The translations under genes were made by a program, and so were the position numbers. 38,354 bases of DNA from Desulfobacterales bacterium (GTDB lineage: Bacteria > Desulfobacterota > Desulfobacteria > Desulfobacterales > JAOZSB01), in the NCBI GenBank assembly GCA_029939895.1, contig JAOZSB010000005.1, positions 1 to 38,354 on the forward strand, read 5' to 3'. How positions within the stretch are numbered: the stretch's first letter is position 1; the number at the start of each line of letters is the position of its first letter. Shown in pieces: positions 28,600 to 38,354 of the stretch. The notes under the pieces were generated by a model that was not told where the DNA came from, did no database searches, and worked only from the letters and a program-made list of their open reading frames with translations.

Positions 28600-29760
28600 A
28601 TGCTTGAATTATCTATTAAAGGCTCAAAAAAATACTACGGATTGCTGACCATCCTGGCAGGCATTGCCGGCATAGGTGTTCTGTTCTTTCTTTACCAGCT
28701 CAAAGAGGGGCTGGGAATAACAGGTATGACAAGAGACGTGTCGTGGGGCTTTTATATCGCCAATTTCACCTATCTTGTCGGAGTGGCAGCAGGTGGTGTT
28801 ATGGTGGTGCTTCCTTACTACCTCCACGATTATAAGGCTTTTGGAAAGATTACGATTCTTGGTGAATTTTTAGCTATCGGTGCTATCGTAATGTGTCTTA
28901 CCTTTGTCCTTGTAGATCTTGGCCAACCCATGAGAATACTTAATGTCTGGATTTATCCATCCCCCAACTCGGTGCTGTTTTACGATACCATTGTGCTGTT
29001 CGGCTACCTGGTTCTCAACCTTGTGATTGGGTGGAACGTGTTGCAGGCCGAAAGGAATGGGACACATTATCAGAAATGGTTAAAACCGGTTATTATTCTT
29101 TCAATACCATGGGCAATCAGTATCCATACTGTTACAGCATTTCTTTTCTGCGGACTTCCAGGCAGGGGTTTCTGGCTCACGGCTGTACTCGCCCCCAGAT
29201 TCCTGGCCTCTGCATTTGCAGCGGGGCCTTCCTTATTGATTCTTTTGTGCCTTCTGTTAAAAAAGTTCACGAAATTTGATCCAGGCAAAGAACAGATACA
29301 GACTCTTTCAAAGATTGTCTGTTACGCCATTATTATCAATGTGTTTTTCTTTCTTTGTGAAGTGTTTGTCGCTTTTTACAGCAACATACCCGAACACATG
29401 GATCATATCACATACCTTTTTATGGGACTCCATGGACACGGTGTTCTTGTACCCTGGATGTGGGCCTCTGCCATTTTTATGCTTACTGGTATCATTTTGC
29501 TTGTGGTTCCAGCATTGCGAAGAAATGAGACCACACTTATCATTGCCTGTGTAGTGATTATTGTTGGTACCTGGATCGACAAGGGGCTTGGTATGATTTC
29601 CGGTGGATTCGTACCTAACCCCCTTCATCATGTTAGCGAATATGTGCCAACATTTCCAGAAATCGTTATAACTCTGGGTATTTATGCAATCGGTGCACTT
29701 GCTATCACTGTGCTGTTTAAGATGGCAGTAAGCGTGAAGGAAGAAGTCGGCTCTGCATGA
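28600..29760 (+). CDS. dsrP: DsrP, NrfD-like integral membrane protein
   Basis: Multi-TM NrfD/PsrC-type (SWGFYIANFTYLVGVAAGGVMVVLPYYLH); operon position. Confidence 0.93.
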   Translation: MLELSIKGSKKYYGLLTILAGIAGIGVLFFLYQLKEGLGITGMTRDVSWGFYIANFTYLVGVAAGGVMVVLPYYLHDYKAFGKITILGEFLAIGAIVMCLTFVLVDLGQPMRILNVWIYPSPNSVLFYDTIVLFGYLVLNLVIGWNVLQAERNGTHYQKWLKPVIILSIPWAISIHTVTAFLFCGLPGRGFWLTAVLAPRFLASAFAAGPSLLILLCLLLKKFTKFDPGKEQIQTLSKIVCYAIIINVFFFLCEVFVAFYSNIPEHMDHITYLFMGLHGHGVLVPWMWASAIFMLTGIILLVVPALRRNETTLIIACVVIIVGTWIDKGLGMISGGFVPNPLHHVSEYVPTFPEIVITLGIYAIGALAITVLFKMAVSVKEEVGSA

Positions 29761-29818
29761 TTTTATTTAGCCGATCATGATGAAGTATCAAATTAGTCCC
29801 AATATTTTGTAATTAAAA

Positions 29819-29844
29819 AAACCCGTCCGCAAGGACGGGTTTTT
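29819..29844 (+). terminator. Intrinsic terminator at end of dsr operon
   Basis: AAACCCGTCC-GCAA-GGACGGGTTTTT. Confidence 0.9.
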
Positions 29845-30231
29845 GTACATACAGCCCCCGTTGCGCTCCTCTTAAAAGTAAGATACCCCAACGCAGATAC
29901 ACTAATAATTAGAAGTTTTTAAGGTTCTTCTGATCTATCAAATCATATATTTTCGGTCACTGAAAATAGTGGTCATACTGCATAAATATGAAATTACTTT
30001 ATCTTGATTCGTTTTCATATTAATAAACTATGAAATTTCAATAATAATTCAATTATAACTTGACAGCGGCCATGATTTATTGTATATAAAAATAACTGGT
30101 TAGGAAAATATATTTTCATTTTACATTTAGCGATATTCTAAAAAAAAACAGCCTTTAAATAAGTTTGCAAGATTAAGATATTTTTATATAAATAAAGAAG
30201 TATGACACCCTCTTACAGGAAAGGAAGCGTC

Positions 30232-30606
30232 ATGGGAACTTTTATGGATAAAATAAAGAACTTTTTTAGCAATGAGCGCAACGAAGATAGATTTGAGCTT
30301 AAAGGTGATGTTGCAGTTGAGGTTCTGATTAAAAGTAAAACTGTTGAGTGTGAAATTATAGACATGAGCATAGGTGGGATATGTATTATTTCCGACGACG
30401 AATCCATTGACGATGCTGATGCCCTTACGATAAACTGTAATGAATTTGTGATTGACTTGCCATGCAGTGTTGCTGGAAAAAAAGATAATAAGTTTTTTAT
30501 ATGTTTTGATGCTCTTAACTCTGAGACGGAAAGCAAGCTGGACCAGTTTTTAACAAAATATGCAGACACAGGTGCTGCCGGTATCCCAGGAATCGGGACA
30601 CTGTAA
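30232..30606 (+). CDS. Stand-alone PilZ domain protein
   Basis: NEDRFELKGDVAVEVLI ... CEIIDMSIGGICI, PilZ-like (RxxxR-type and D/NxSxxG motifs). Confidence 0.75.
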   Translation: MGTFMDKIKNFFSNERNEDRFELKGDVAVEVLIKSKTVECEIIDMSIGGICIISDDESIDDADALTINCNEFVIDLPCSVAGKKDNKFFICFDALNSETESKLDQFLTKYADTGAAGIPGIGTL

Positions 30607-31185
30607 GCTGGAACTTTGTACGGTTTTAGATTTTACTGTGATTATTTAAAAACTTAATTTCATGCAGTATGACACTGGTTATTGCTCATCAGGAATTATT
30701 TAGATATTGAACAATTGCTTTGGGCGGTATTGTTTGTCTGCTGAAACTTTTTCGATCAAATTGCATTACGAAGTGTTTTTGCTTGTAGTGTTGGCTTTCT
30801 TTTGCCATAAAATCGACGATTGATCGGATTTACACCAGGATGCTGAAATCTGTCAGAATTGGTTTTTGTAGATTTAGCCCTTTTTTAAAATTTTGTTTAT
30901 GATGCTCATAAAGAATTTCCAATAAATCCCCTTCATTTGAATTTGTTCCATATTTAGAATTATTTGCCATAAAGTCAGGCTCTTTCGGGCAGATAAGTAT
31001 TGTCATATCTGTGGTTTTCCATTCTAAAAACAGGACAATAATATTGATTTTGACTTGAAAAGGGCATGTGCAGGAAAAATAATTTACATGTTTTTGAAAC
31101 AAGTCAAAACAGTTCTTGATTAGCTCAGACAATCTTGTTAGTATTTAAGGTTAATTAGAAATGTAAAAAAACATTATTAATAGTT

Positions 31186-32568
31186 TTGGAGTTTGAGTTG
31201 AAGAAAAAAGATAATAAAAAGGGACTTCGTATCATTTTGGCGATTACTTCACTTGTTTTTATATTTATCGTCATTTTTGTTGTGATCAGGCTGGAGGGTG
31301 AAAAGCCAGTATTCGAATTCCAGCCAAATAACGTCATTTTTGGAACCCAAACACAGGTAACCCTTTTAGTAGGTGATAAAAAAAGTGGCCTGAAAAAAGT
31401 CTGGGTTGCATTAAAAACAGAAGGTAAGGAAATTCCTCTTCTTGAAAAAGACTATGAAGGATCTTTTATCAACGGTGGGAGCGGTGTGCATGACGATGTT
31501 CTCACCTTGACATTCGAACCCGGTAAAATTGGGATCAATGATGGTACTGCTGTAATTCGCATAGCTGTAACGGATTATTCCTGGAAGGGATTTTTAAAAG
31601 GAAACGTGGCCTATGCAGAAAAGGGCATAGTCGTAGATACAAAAAAACCTGTTATTAACGTACTTTCGAAAAACCATTATATCAGTCCGGGTGGAACCGC
31701 TCTGGCTATCTACACACTTTCAGAAAAATGTTCAAAACACGGAGTAGTGGTGGATGGAGAATTGTTTCCAGGGCATTCTGGTTATTTTAAGGATAAGAAT
31801 AAATATATTTCTTTTTTTGCTCTGGGCCATGCAAAGGGAAAAAACACACCCATTCATTTAAAAGCAGTTGATGTTGCAGGCAATGATGCCAAAATTGGCT
31901 TTAACTATTATGTTAAAAGAAAACGATTTAAAAAAGATGTAATTAATCTGCCACTGAGTTTTCTCAACAGAAAACTTCCATCCTTTGACGTGGAGGTACC
32001 GGAAAGCTCTGGTGATAAGAAAATTGCAAAATTCGTTTTAATAAATAACAAGCTAAGAAAAGAAAACTATCTGACTTTTGTTTCCGTGACTAAAACTACA
32101 GATAAAATTTTGCATTGGAAGGGCCGCTTTGAAAGACTTCCAAAATCTGCAAGAAGAGCCAGTTTTGCGGATCACAGGGAATACCGGTACAAAGGCAAAA
32201 AAATTGATGAGCAGTTTCACATGGGTATTGATTTGGCATCAAATTCTAACTCGCCGATTCCGGCCGGCAACAGTGGAAGGATTGCCCTTGCCGGGGATGT
32301 GGGGATTTATGGCCGCACCGTAGTCATTGACCACGGTTTTGGCCTCTTTAGTATGTACGCCCACATGAGTTCCGTAATGGTGAAACAGGGCGATATTGTC
32401 AAAAAAGGAGATGTGATAGGAAAAACTGGAAGTACTGGTCTTGCAGGAGGTGATCATCTCCATTACTCTATGATTGTACACGACACCTTTGTAAACCCTG
32501 TTGAATGGTGGGACGCAAAGTGGATAAAAAATAATGTGACATCTAAACTCAATGCTTATAAGGAATAA
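31186..32568 (+). CDS. M23-family metallopeptidase (LytM/peptidoglycan endopeptidase)
   Basis: N-terminal TM; C-terminal FHMGIDLASNSNSPIPA...YGRTVVIDHGFGLFSMYAHMS...GGDHLHYSMIV. Confidence 0.9.
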   Translation: MEFELKKKDNKKGLRIILAITSLVFIFIVIFVVIRLEGEKPVFEFQPNNVIFGTQTQVTLLVGDKKSGLKKVWVALKTEGKEIPLLEKDYEGSFINGGSGVHDDVLTLTFEPGKIGINDGTAVIRIAVTDYSWKGFLKGNVAYAEKGIVVDTKKPVINVLSKNHYISPGGTALAIYTLSEKCSKHGVVVDGELFPGHSGYFKDKNKYISFFALGHAKGKNTPIHLKAVDVAGNDAKIGFNYYVKRKRFKKDVINLPLSFLNRKLPSFDVEVPESSGDKKIAKFVLINNKLRKENYLTFVSVTKTTDKILHWKGRFERLPKSARRASFADHREYRYKGKKIDEQFHMGIDLASNSNSPIPAGNSGRIALAGDVGIYGRTVVIDHGFGLFSMYAHMSSVMVKQGDIVKKGDVIGKTGSTGLAGGDHLHYSMIVHDTFVNPVEWWDAKWIKNNVTSKLNAYKE

Positions 32569-32634
32569 GCATTCATTTATAAAGCAGCCCCATAGGGGTT
32601 TGCAAAAATGAAGAATAATAAAGAGAGGACTCTA

Positions 32635-33804
32635 ATGAGCGATTTCAGAATCAATAAAACATTTCAAGAAATTAACGAAAAAATTAAAAAAGGTGAGGCA
32701 GTCGTTGTCACGGCTGATGAGATGATCAGGATTGTCAAAGAACACGGGCCTGTTGATGCAGCATCAAGCGTGGACGTGGTTACAACCGGCACCTTTGCGC
32801 CAATGTGTTCATCTGGGGCTTTTATAAATTTTGGTCATACCCAGCCAACAATAAAGGCCTCGAAGGTATGGATGAATAATGTACCTGCTTACTCTGGTCT
32901 AGCTGCTGTTGATTGCTACGTCGGGGTTACTGAGCCGTGTGAGGATGATCCTCTGAATAAAAAGCATCCTGGCGAATTCAATTATGGTGGTGGTCATGTA
33001 ATTGAAGATCTTGTTGCAGGAAAAGATGTGCACCTGAAAGCAACTGCTTATGGGACAGACTGCTATCCCAACAGGGCAGCTGAAAAAACATTAAATATTA
33101 AAGATCTGCCATATGCGGTTCTAACAAATCCCAGAAACGCCTATCAGAACTACAATTGTGCTATTAATATGGCTAAGAAAATAAAATATACCTACATGGG
33201 TGTGTTAAAGCCGAAAATGGGCAATGCAAATTACTGCTCAGCTGGCCAGTTATCCCCGCTTTTTAACGACCCTTTGTATAAAACAATAGGGCTTGGAACC
33301 AGAATTTTTCTTGGCGGTGCCCAGGGCTACGTTACATGGCAGGGTACCCAGCATGCTCCTGGCAAGGAAAGGACACCAAAGGGTGCACCTTTATCGCCTT
33401 CAGGTACCATTTTTGTGATGGGTGACATGAAGGAGATGAACTCAAGATGGCTCAGGGGGATAAGTCTTATAGGATATGGTTCGTCTTTGGCTGTGGGGCT
33501 TGGCATCCCAATTCCAATACTTAACGAGGGTATGGCTGAATATACTGGAGTTTCTGATGATGAACTTTTTACGCAGATCGTTGATTACGGGAACGATTAC
33601 CCTGCTGGTTTGGCAAAGTCCCTTGGGCAGGTCAGCTATGCACAGCTAAAAAGCGGATCTATCGATTTTAATGGAACCCAGATTCCTACTGTTCCCCTTT
33701 CGAGTATCGTCATGGCAAGGGAAATTGCAGGGATTTTAAAAGACTGGATTGCCAATGGAGATTTTCTCCTGGGCGAACCTCAGTTTACGCTTCCAACAGC
33801 ATAA
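32635..33804 (+). CDS. HcyBio/DUF39 family protein (homocysteine biosynthesis type)
   Basis: VVTTGTFAPMCSSGAFINFGHTQPTIKASKVWMNNVPAYSGLAAVDCYVGVTE is characteristic of DUF39/HcyBio. Confidence 0.85.
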   Translation: MSDFRINKTFQEINEKIKKGEAVVVTADEMIRIVKEHGPVDAASSVDVVTTGTFAPMCSSGAFINFGHTQPTIKASKVWMNNVPAYSGLAAVDCYVGVTEPCEDDPLNKKHPGEFNYGGGHVIEDLVAGKDVHLKATAYGTDCYPNRAAEKTLNIKDLPYAVLTNPRNAYQNYNCAINMAKKIKYTYMGVLKPKMGNANYCSAGQLSPLFNDPLYKTIGLGTRIFLGGAQGYVTWQGTQHAPGKERTPKGAPLSPSGTIFVMGDMKEMNSRWLRGISLIGYGSSLAVGLGIPIPILNEGMAEYTGVSDDELFTQIVDYGNDYPAGLAKSLGQVSYAQLKSGSIDFNGTQIPTVPLSSIVMAREIAGILKDWIANGDFLLGEPQFTLPTA

Positions 33805-33886
33805 AATTTTTTGGTTTATCTCTTTAAAAAATCACAGAGATAAACCAATTAAATATAAGAAATTCTTTAGAAAGGTTTTACTGGAT

Positions 33887-34546
33887 TTGAAAAAGAAAAA
33901 TCATGACAAGTCGGAAGAGGCTGCTGAAGCTGAAGTTTATAAAAGTATTGTAAGAGAAAACCTTGAGGCTCTGTTTGTGGCTGTACTGCTTGCTCTTTTT
34001 ATCCGGTCATTTGTTGTGCAGGCGTTTAAGATACCTTCTGGCTCAATGATACCTACGCTTCAGATAGGCGACCATATACTTGTCAATAAATTTAGTTACG
34101 GGATAAAGATTCCTTTTTTTATGAAGTCTGTCATTGAATTTTCTGGGCCTGAAAAGGGTGACATCGTGGTGTTTAAGTTCCCGAATGACCCTGACAAGGA
34201 TTTTATCAAAAGAGTTATAGGAACACAGGGCGATGTGGTTGAGATGAGAAACAAGCATCTCCTTGTCAATGGAAAACCTGTTGAGAACGATCATGGCAAA
34301 TATTATGAAGGGAAAAATTACAGCCCAAAAAGGGATGATTTTGGCCCCATGATTGTACCTGAGGATTCCCTGTTTGTTCTGGGGGACAATAGGGATTCAA
34401 GCCATGACAGCAGGTTCTGGGGCTTTGTAAATACCAAGACTGTAAAAGGAAAGGCATTTCTTATTTACTGGTCATGGAACAGTGAGGTAAGTGGCCTGAC
34501 TCTTAAAAAAGTCAGATGGAGCAGGTTGTTTGATTTATTGGAATAG
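33887..34546 (+). CDS. lepB: Signal peptidase I (probable TTG or other non-ATG start)
   Basis: PSGSMIPTLQIGDHILVNKFSYG (Ser), GDIVVFKFPNDPDKDFIKRVIG (Lys), FVLGDNRDSSHDSRFWGFV. Confidence 0.93.
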   Translation: MKKKNHDKSEEAAEAEVYKSIVRENLEALFVAVLLALFIRSFVVQAFKIPSGSMIPTLQIGDHILVNKFSYGIKIPFFMKSVIEFSGPEKGDIVVFKFPNDPDKDFIKRVIGTQGDVVEMRNKHLLVNGKPVENDHGKYYEGKNYSPKRDDFGPMIVPEDSLFVLGDNRDSSHDSRFWGFVNTKTVKGKAFLIYWSWNSEVSGLTLKKVRWSRLFDLLE

Positions 34547-34597
34547 GGTTTGTTTCAAAAGTTAAGAAGAAAAATAATTGAGTAGATATGAGAAAAC

Positions 34598-35521
34598 ATG
34601 AATTTATCTAACAAGCACATCCTCGATATGACAACCCTTACAAGGGAGGATATTGGGTTAATTCTTGAGACTGCCGAAAGCATGAAAGAGGTCTCGGAGC
34701 GTCCTATTAAGAAAGTTCCTACATTGAGGGGCAAGACTGTGGTGCTGTTTTTTCACGAACCCAGCACAAGGACAAAGATATCCTTTGATGTGGCGGCAAA
34801 AAGGATGAGTGCAGACAGCATCGGTCTGGCAGCATCGGGAAGCAGTATTGTCAAAGGTGAGACTCTTATTGACACTGTAAAAAATCTTGAAGCTATGCGA
34901 CCGGATATTGTAGTTCTCAGGCATTCGGCTGCTGGTGCTCCCCATATGCTGGCAAAGGTTTTGGAAAAGCCAGCCATAATAAATGCAGGAGATGGGATGC
35001 ACGCTCATCCGACTCAGGCGTTGCTTGATTTGATGACGATCAAAGAGAAAAAAGAAAAAATTGAAGGGCTAAAGGTCTCAATAATCGGGGATATACAGCA
35101 CAGTCGTGTGGCTCGTTCCAATATTATTGGGCTTAATAAGATGGGAGCGCAAGTTGTGGTATCAGGCCCTGGCACTATGATCCCAAAGGGGATTGAGAAA
35201 ATGGGTGCAAGGGTCGTTATAGATGCAGACGAAGCCGTAAAGGGTGCGGATGTAGTCATGATGCTGCGGATTCAAAAGGAACGGCAGAAGGGATTTATGT
35301 TTCCGACTGAAAGGGAGTATGCACGTCTCTATGGCCTGTCTCCCAGACGCCTTGGATTGGCAGGAGATGATGTATTGGTTATGCACCCTGGACCAATAAA
35401 CAGAGGGGTAGAAATCTCCCCGGAAGCAGCAGACGGGCCGTGGTCGATAATTCTAGACCAGGTCACCAACGGCGTAGCTGTCCGAATGGCTATTTTATAC
35501 CTTGTCGCCGGAGGAGCTTAA
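34598..35521 (+). CDS. pyrB: Aspartate carbamoyltransferase catalytic subunit
   Basis: [45 protein letters not shown]. Confidence 0.96.
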   Translation: MNLSNKHILDMTTLTREDIGLILETAESMKEVSERPIKKVPTLRGKTVVLFFHEPSTRTKISFDVAAKRMSADSIGLAASGSSIVKGETLIDTVKNLEAMRPDIVVLRHSAAGAPHMLAKVLEKPAIINAGDGMHAHPTQALLDLMTIKEKKEKIEGLKVSIIGDIQHSRVARSNIIGLNKMGAQVVVSGPGTMIPKGIEKMGARVVIDADEAVKGADVVMMLRIQKERQKGFMFPTEREYARLYGLSPRRLGLAGDDVLVMHPGPINRGVEISPEAADGPWSIILDQVTNGVAVRMAILYLVAGGA

Positions 35522-35522
35522 T

Positions 35523-36794
35523 ATGAATGTTTTAATAAAAAACGGAAGGGTTCTTGATCCAGGAACCATAGACCAAATTACCGATATATATATTTCCAAT
35601 GGTGTGATCAGCCATATCAGCGAGAATATTGAAAAGCCAGCGGACTGTGAAAAGGTTGTTGATGCAACGGGCAAGCTTGTTGTTCCGGGCCTTATAGATA
35701 TGCATGTGCATTTAAGGGAGCCTGGTCATGAATATAAAGAAACAGTAGCCACTGGTGCACTTGCGGCTGCCTGGGGTGGTTTTACAGCGATATGCGCCAT
35801 GCCTAACACAAAGCCTGTTAACGATAATGCTCAGATTACCGAGTTTATTCTTAAACAGGCGCAAAAGGCAGGCTGTTCAAGAGTTTACCCTGTCGCTGCT
35901 ATCAGTATGGATTTATCGGGTGAGGCCATGTGCGAATATGGTGAACTTAAGGATGCTGGGGCAGTAGCAATTTCCGATGATGGAATGCCAGTTGTCAGCA
36001 GTCTCATGATGCGAAGGGTAATGGAATACGCCGCTGGCATTGGACTTTCTGTAATTTCTCACTGTGAGGAGCCGCATCTTTCACCTGATGGAGTAATGAA
36101 CGAGGGGGAACAGTCAACCAGCATGGGGCTGGCGGGAATACCAAATGCAGTCGAATCTATAATGGTGATGCGGGACATTGCCCTGTCAGAGTTGACTGGA
36201 ACTGCTATCCATATTGCTCATGTGAGTGCTGCTGAATCGGTTCGTGCTATCCGTGAAGCAAAGGCTGCCGGGATTAAAGTGACTTGCGAGACCGCACCCC
36301 ATTACTTTACTCTTACAGATGAAGCAGTGACTGGTTACAACACCCATGCCAAGATGAATCCGCCCCTCAGGACTGAAAAAGATCGTGATGCAATAATTGA
36401 CGGGCTTGTTGATGGAACCATTGACGTGATAGCCACGGATCATGCACCCCATAATGCTGTCGAAAAAGAAGTGGAGTTCAATATTGCAGCAAATGGAATA
36501 GTTGGGCTTGAAACGTCTTTGCCCCTTTCAATGGCCCTTGTCCACAAAGGCATCTTGACAATCGATTCGATAATCGAAAAGATGTCAAAATATCCAGCAA
36601 AAATACTCGGGCTTGATAATGGTATTCAGAAAAATCTTCCAGCCGATATAACTATCATTGACCCGGAACTTTCATACATTGTTGAGCCAGAAAAATTCAA
36701 GTCGAAAAGCAGGAACACACCCTTTGCCGGGATGGAATTAAAGGGCAGGGCGATAATGACCATAGTTGGTGGAAAGCCTGTTTTTGAACTGTAG
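35523..36794 (+). CDS. pyrC: Dihydroorotase
   Basis: PGLIDMHVHLREPGHEYKETVATG, SHCEEP, IATDHAPH. Confidence 0.96.
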   Translation: MNVLIKNGRVLDPGTIDQITDIYISNGVISHISENIEKPADCEKVVDATGKLVVPGLIDMHVHLREPGHEYKETVATGALAAAWGGFTAICAMPNTKPVNDNAQITEFILKQAQKAGCSRVYPVAAISMDLSGEAMCEYGELKDAGAVAISDDGMPVVSSLMMRRVMEYAAGIGLSVISHCEEPHLSPDGVMNEGEQSTSMGLAGIPNAVESIMVMRDIALSELTGTAIHIAHVSAAESVRAIREAKAAGIKVTCETAPHYFTLTDEAVTGYNTHAKMNPPLRTEKDRDAIIDGLVDGTIDVIATDHAPHNAVEKEVEFNIAANGIVGLETSLPLSMALVHKGILTIDSIIEKMSKYPAKILGLDNGIQKNLPADITIIDPELSYIVEPEKFKSKSRNTPFAGMELKGRAIMTIVGGKPVFEL

Positions 36795-36865
36795 TTTTGC
36801 TTATTTGTATAATCGTTTAGCTCAAAAAGTTATTTTCCAACAAAGGGTATTGAAATTAATTACTG

Positions 36866-38266
36866 ATGACTGCACCAGAGTCTCCACACATACTTGTAGT
36901 TGATGACGAGCTTTCCATGCGTGAGTTGCTTGAGCTTATGCTTAAGCGGGAGAACTACCAGGTATCCCTTGCAAAGAATGGACTCACTGCCATTGAAATG
37001 CTCGAACAAAACGACTTTGACCTTATCCTGTGCGATATTCGCCTTGGTGACATCACGGGCCTTGAGGTTTTAAAGGCAGCCAAGAAAAAAAATCGTGAAA
37101 CCGTGGTTGTGCTAATTTCAGCATATGCCACCACCGAGCTTGCTGTAGAAGCCATGAACGAAGGGGCTTTTGATTATGTACCAAAGCCCTTTGATAACGA
37201 AGAGCTAAAACAGGCGATAAAAAATGCATTAAAAATCAAAACTGGTACCAGGGATCAGTTGGCGCAGAAAAAAAAGCCTGATAAGTCAATCCATTTTGGA
37301 ATGCTTGTGGGCGAAGACCCAAAGATGCTCCATATTTATGAGTTGGTGCAGCAGACCGCAAAAACCAAAACCAGCGTCATGATAACAGGTGAAAGCGGGA
37401 CGGGTAAGGAGCTGATAGCAAATTCCCTTCATAAGTTGAGCAATAGATTTGATAAGCCTTTTGTTGTGATAAACTGCGGAGGCATTCCTGATGCTCTCAT
37501 GGAAAGCGAGCTTTTTGGTCACAAAAAGGGCGCTTTTACAGGAGCGACCCACGATAAAAAAGGGCTTTTTGAACTTGCCGACAAAGGTGTTGTTTTTCTT
37601 GACGAGGTTGGTGAGTTGAGTGTTCCAATCCAGGTCAAGTTGTTGCGGGCTGTTCAGGAAAAAGTCTTTAAACCGGTTGGCGGAACAGAAAATATTAAAG
37701 TTGACATCCGAATAATATCTGCCACAAACAAAAATCTGGAAGATGAAGTAATAAATGGCAAGTTCAGGGAAGATCTTTTTTACAGACTCAACGTAATTGA
37801 AATCAAGGTCCCGCCTTTACGAGAAAGGAAGAGCGACCTGAGAACCCTTGCTCAACACTTTATAGAAATATTTTCAAAGGACATGGACAAGGAAGTTTAC
37901 AAGATTTCCTCCTATGCAATTGATCTTCTTCAAAAGTACGATTTTCCCGGTAACATACGGGAGCTTCGAAATCTTATTGAACGTTCCGTAGCCCTGACAA
38001 CCACAAATATAATACTTCCAGACAGTCTCACCCTTTCAATTCACAAAAAGCAATGGAAATCGCCATCCAGAGATATTGATCGTCCCATGTTCGAAATCCC
38101 GCCCAATGGTTTCAGCATAGACAACATCCTCGAAAATATCGAGCGAGAGTACATAAAAAAAGCCCTTGAGGCCAGCGGGGGCAACAAAAACAAGACTGCC
38201 GAGCTACTCGGCATTACCCTGCGCTCCCTTCGCCACAGGATCGGCAAGCTTGATATCACTGATTAA
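36866..38266 (+). CDS. Sigma-54-dependent NtrC-family response regulator
   Basis: Receiver (VDDELSMRELLELM, DLILCDIRLGD), AAA+ (GESGTGKELIA, GAFTGA), Fis-type HTH at C-terminus. Confidence 0.95.
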   Translation: MTAPESPHILVVDDELSMRELLELMLKRENYQVSLAKNGLTAIEMLEQNDFDLILCDIRLGDITGLEVLKAAKKKNRETVVVLISAYATTELAVEAMNEGAFDYVPKPFDNEELKQAIKNALKIKTGTRDQLAQKKKPDKSIHFGMLVGEDPKMLHIYELVQQTAKTKTSVMITGESGTGKELIANSLHKLSNRFDKPFVVINCGGIPDALMESELFGHKKGAFTGATHDKKGLFELADKGVVFLDEVGELSVPIQVKLLRAVQEKVFKPVGGTENIKVDIRIISATNKNLEDEVINGKFREDLFYRLNVIEIKVPPLRERKSDLRTLAQHFIEIFSKDMDKEVYKISSYAIDLLQKYDFPGNIRELRNLIERSVALTTTNIILPDSLTLSIHKKQWKSPSRDIDRPMFEIPPNGFSIDNILENIEREYIKKALEASGGNKNKTAELLGITLRSLRHRIGKLDITD

Positions 38267-38354
38267 CTCTTGAACAGCAAACATTTCATGTTAAAAAATA
38301 CTATAAATGACATTTGTCCATGATGGTGCAGGATACCGCCTGGGGAAGATATTT

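Noticed and set aside
30830-31132. 100-aa minus-strand ORF in an intergenic gap
   Set aside because: No clear SD or domain; sequence is plausible but cannot be supported without homology evidence.
36795-36845. TTTTGCTTATTTGTATAATCG resembling the 5' core of the leader element before the sigma-54 regulator
   Set aside because: Match limited to TTTTGCTTATTT; the CGG/AAC/CTTCGTT and GGGAG parts are missing.
1-38354. CRISPR arrays, transposases, phage genes, toxin-antitoxin or defence islands
   Set aside because: No regularly spaced repeats or diagnostic proteins were found; most ORFs are core metabolism.

Overview
This window looks like a chromosomal segment of a sulfate-reducing Desulfobacterota bacterium; the lineage is inferred from a complete dsrMKJOP operon preceded by an RsbRD-N-like gene. 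Most of it is housekeeping or energy metabolism: rarD-like permease, DHH phosphoesterase, citrate synthase, DISM-type chemoreceptor, ABC1/UbiB kinase-like protein, priA, metallophosphoesterase, tRNA-Asn, lipase-like lipoprotein, RND efflux pair, dsrMKJOP, PilZ protein, M23 peptidase, HcyBio/DUF39 protein, signal peptidase I, pyrB, pyrC and a sigma-54 response regulator. The most interesting signal is non-coding. An ~80-nt conserved element (TTTTGCTTATTTCATAAcCaGAcCnnCGGnATnAACnAAG...GCTTCGTTAAaATTTAAgTTTATTgGGAG) occurs five times, plus one partial copy. Two copies are directly abutted in tandem ahead of a small exported-protein gene, one lies just 3' of that gene before a terminator, one precedes the DHH gene, and one lies in the leader of tRNA-Asn. 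Its 3' end is the Shine-Dalgarno sequence of the downstream gene where there is one, and it shows by-eye compensatory changes in a candidate stem. It is therefore a candidate undescribed structured cis-regulatory RNA; I could not match it to any riboswitch class I know. A second notable pattern is a ~65-bp direct repeat of the tRNA-Asn 3' flank/terminator bracketing a zinc-ribbon membrane protein gene. No CRISPR arrays, rRNA genes or transposase genes were seen.
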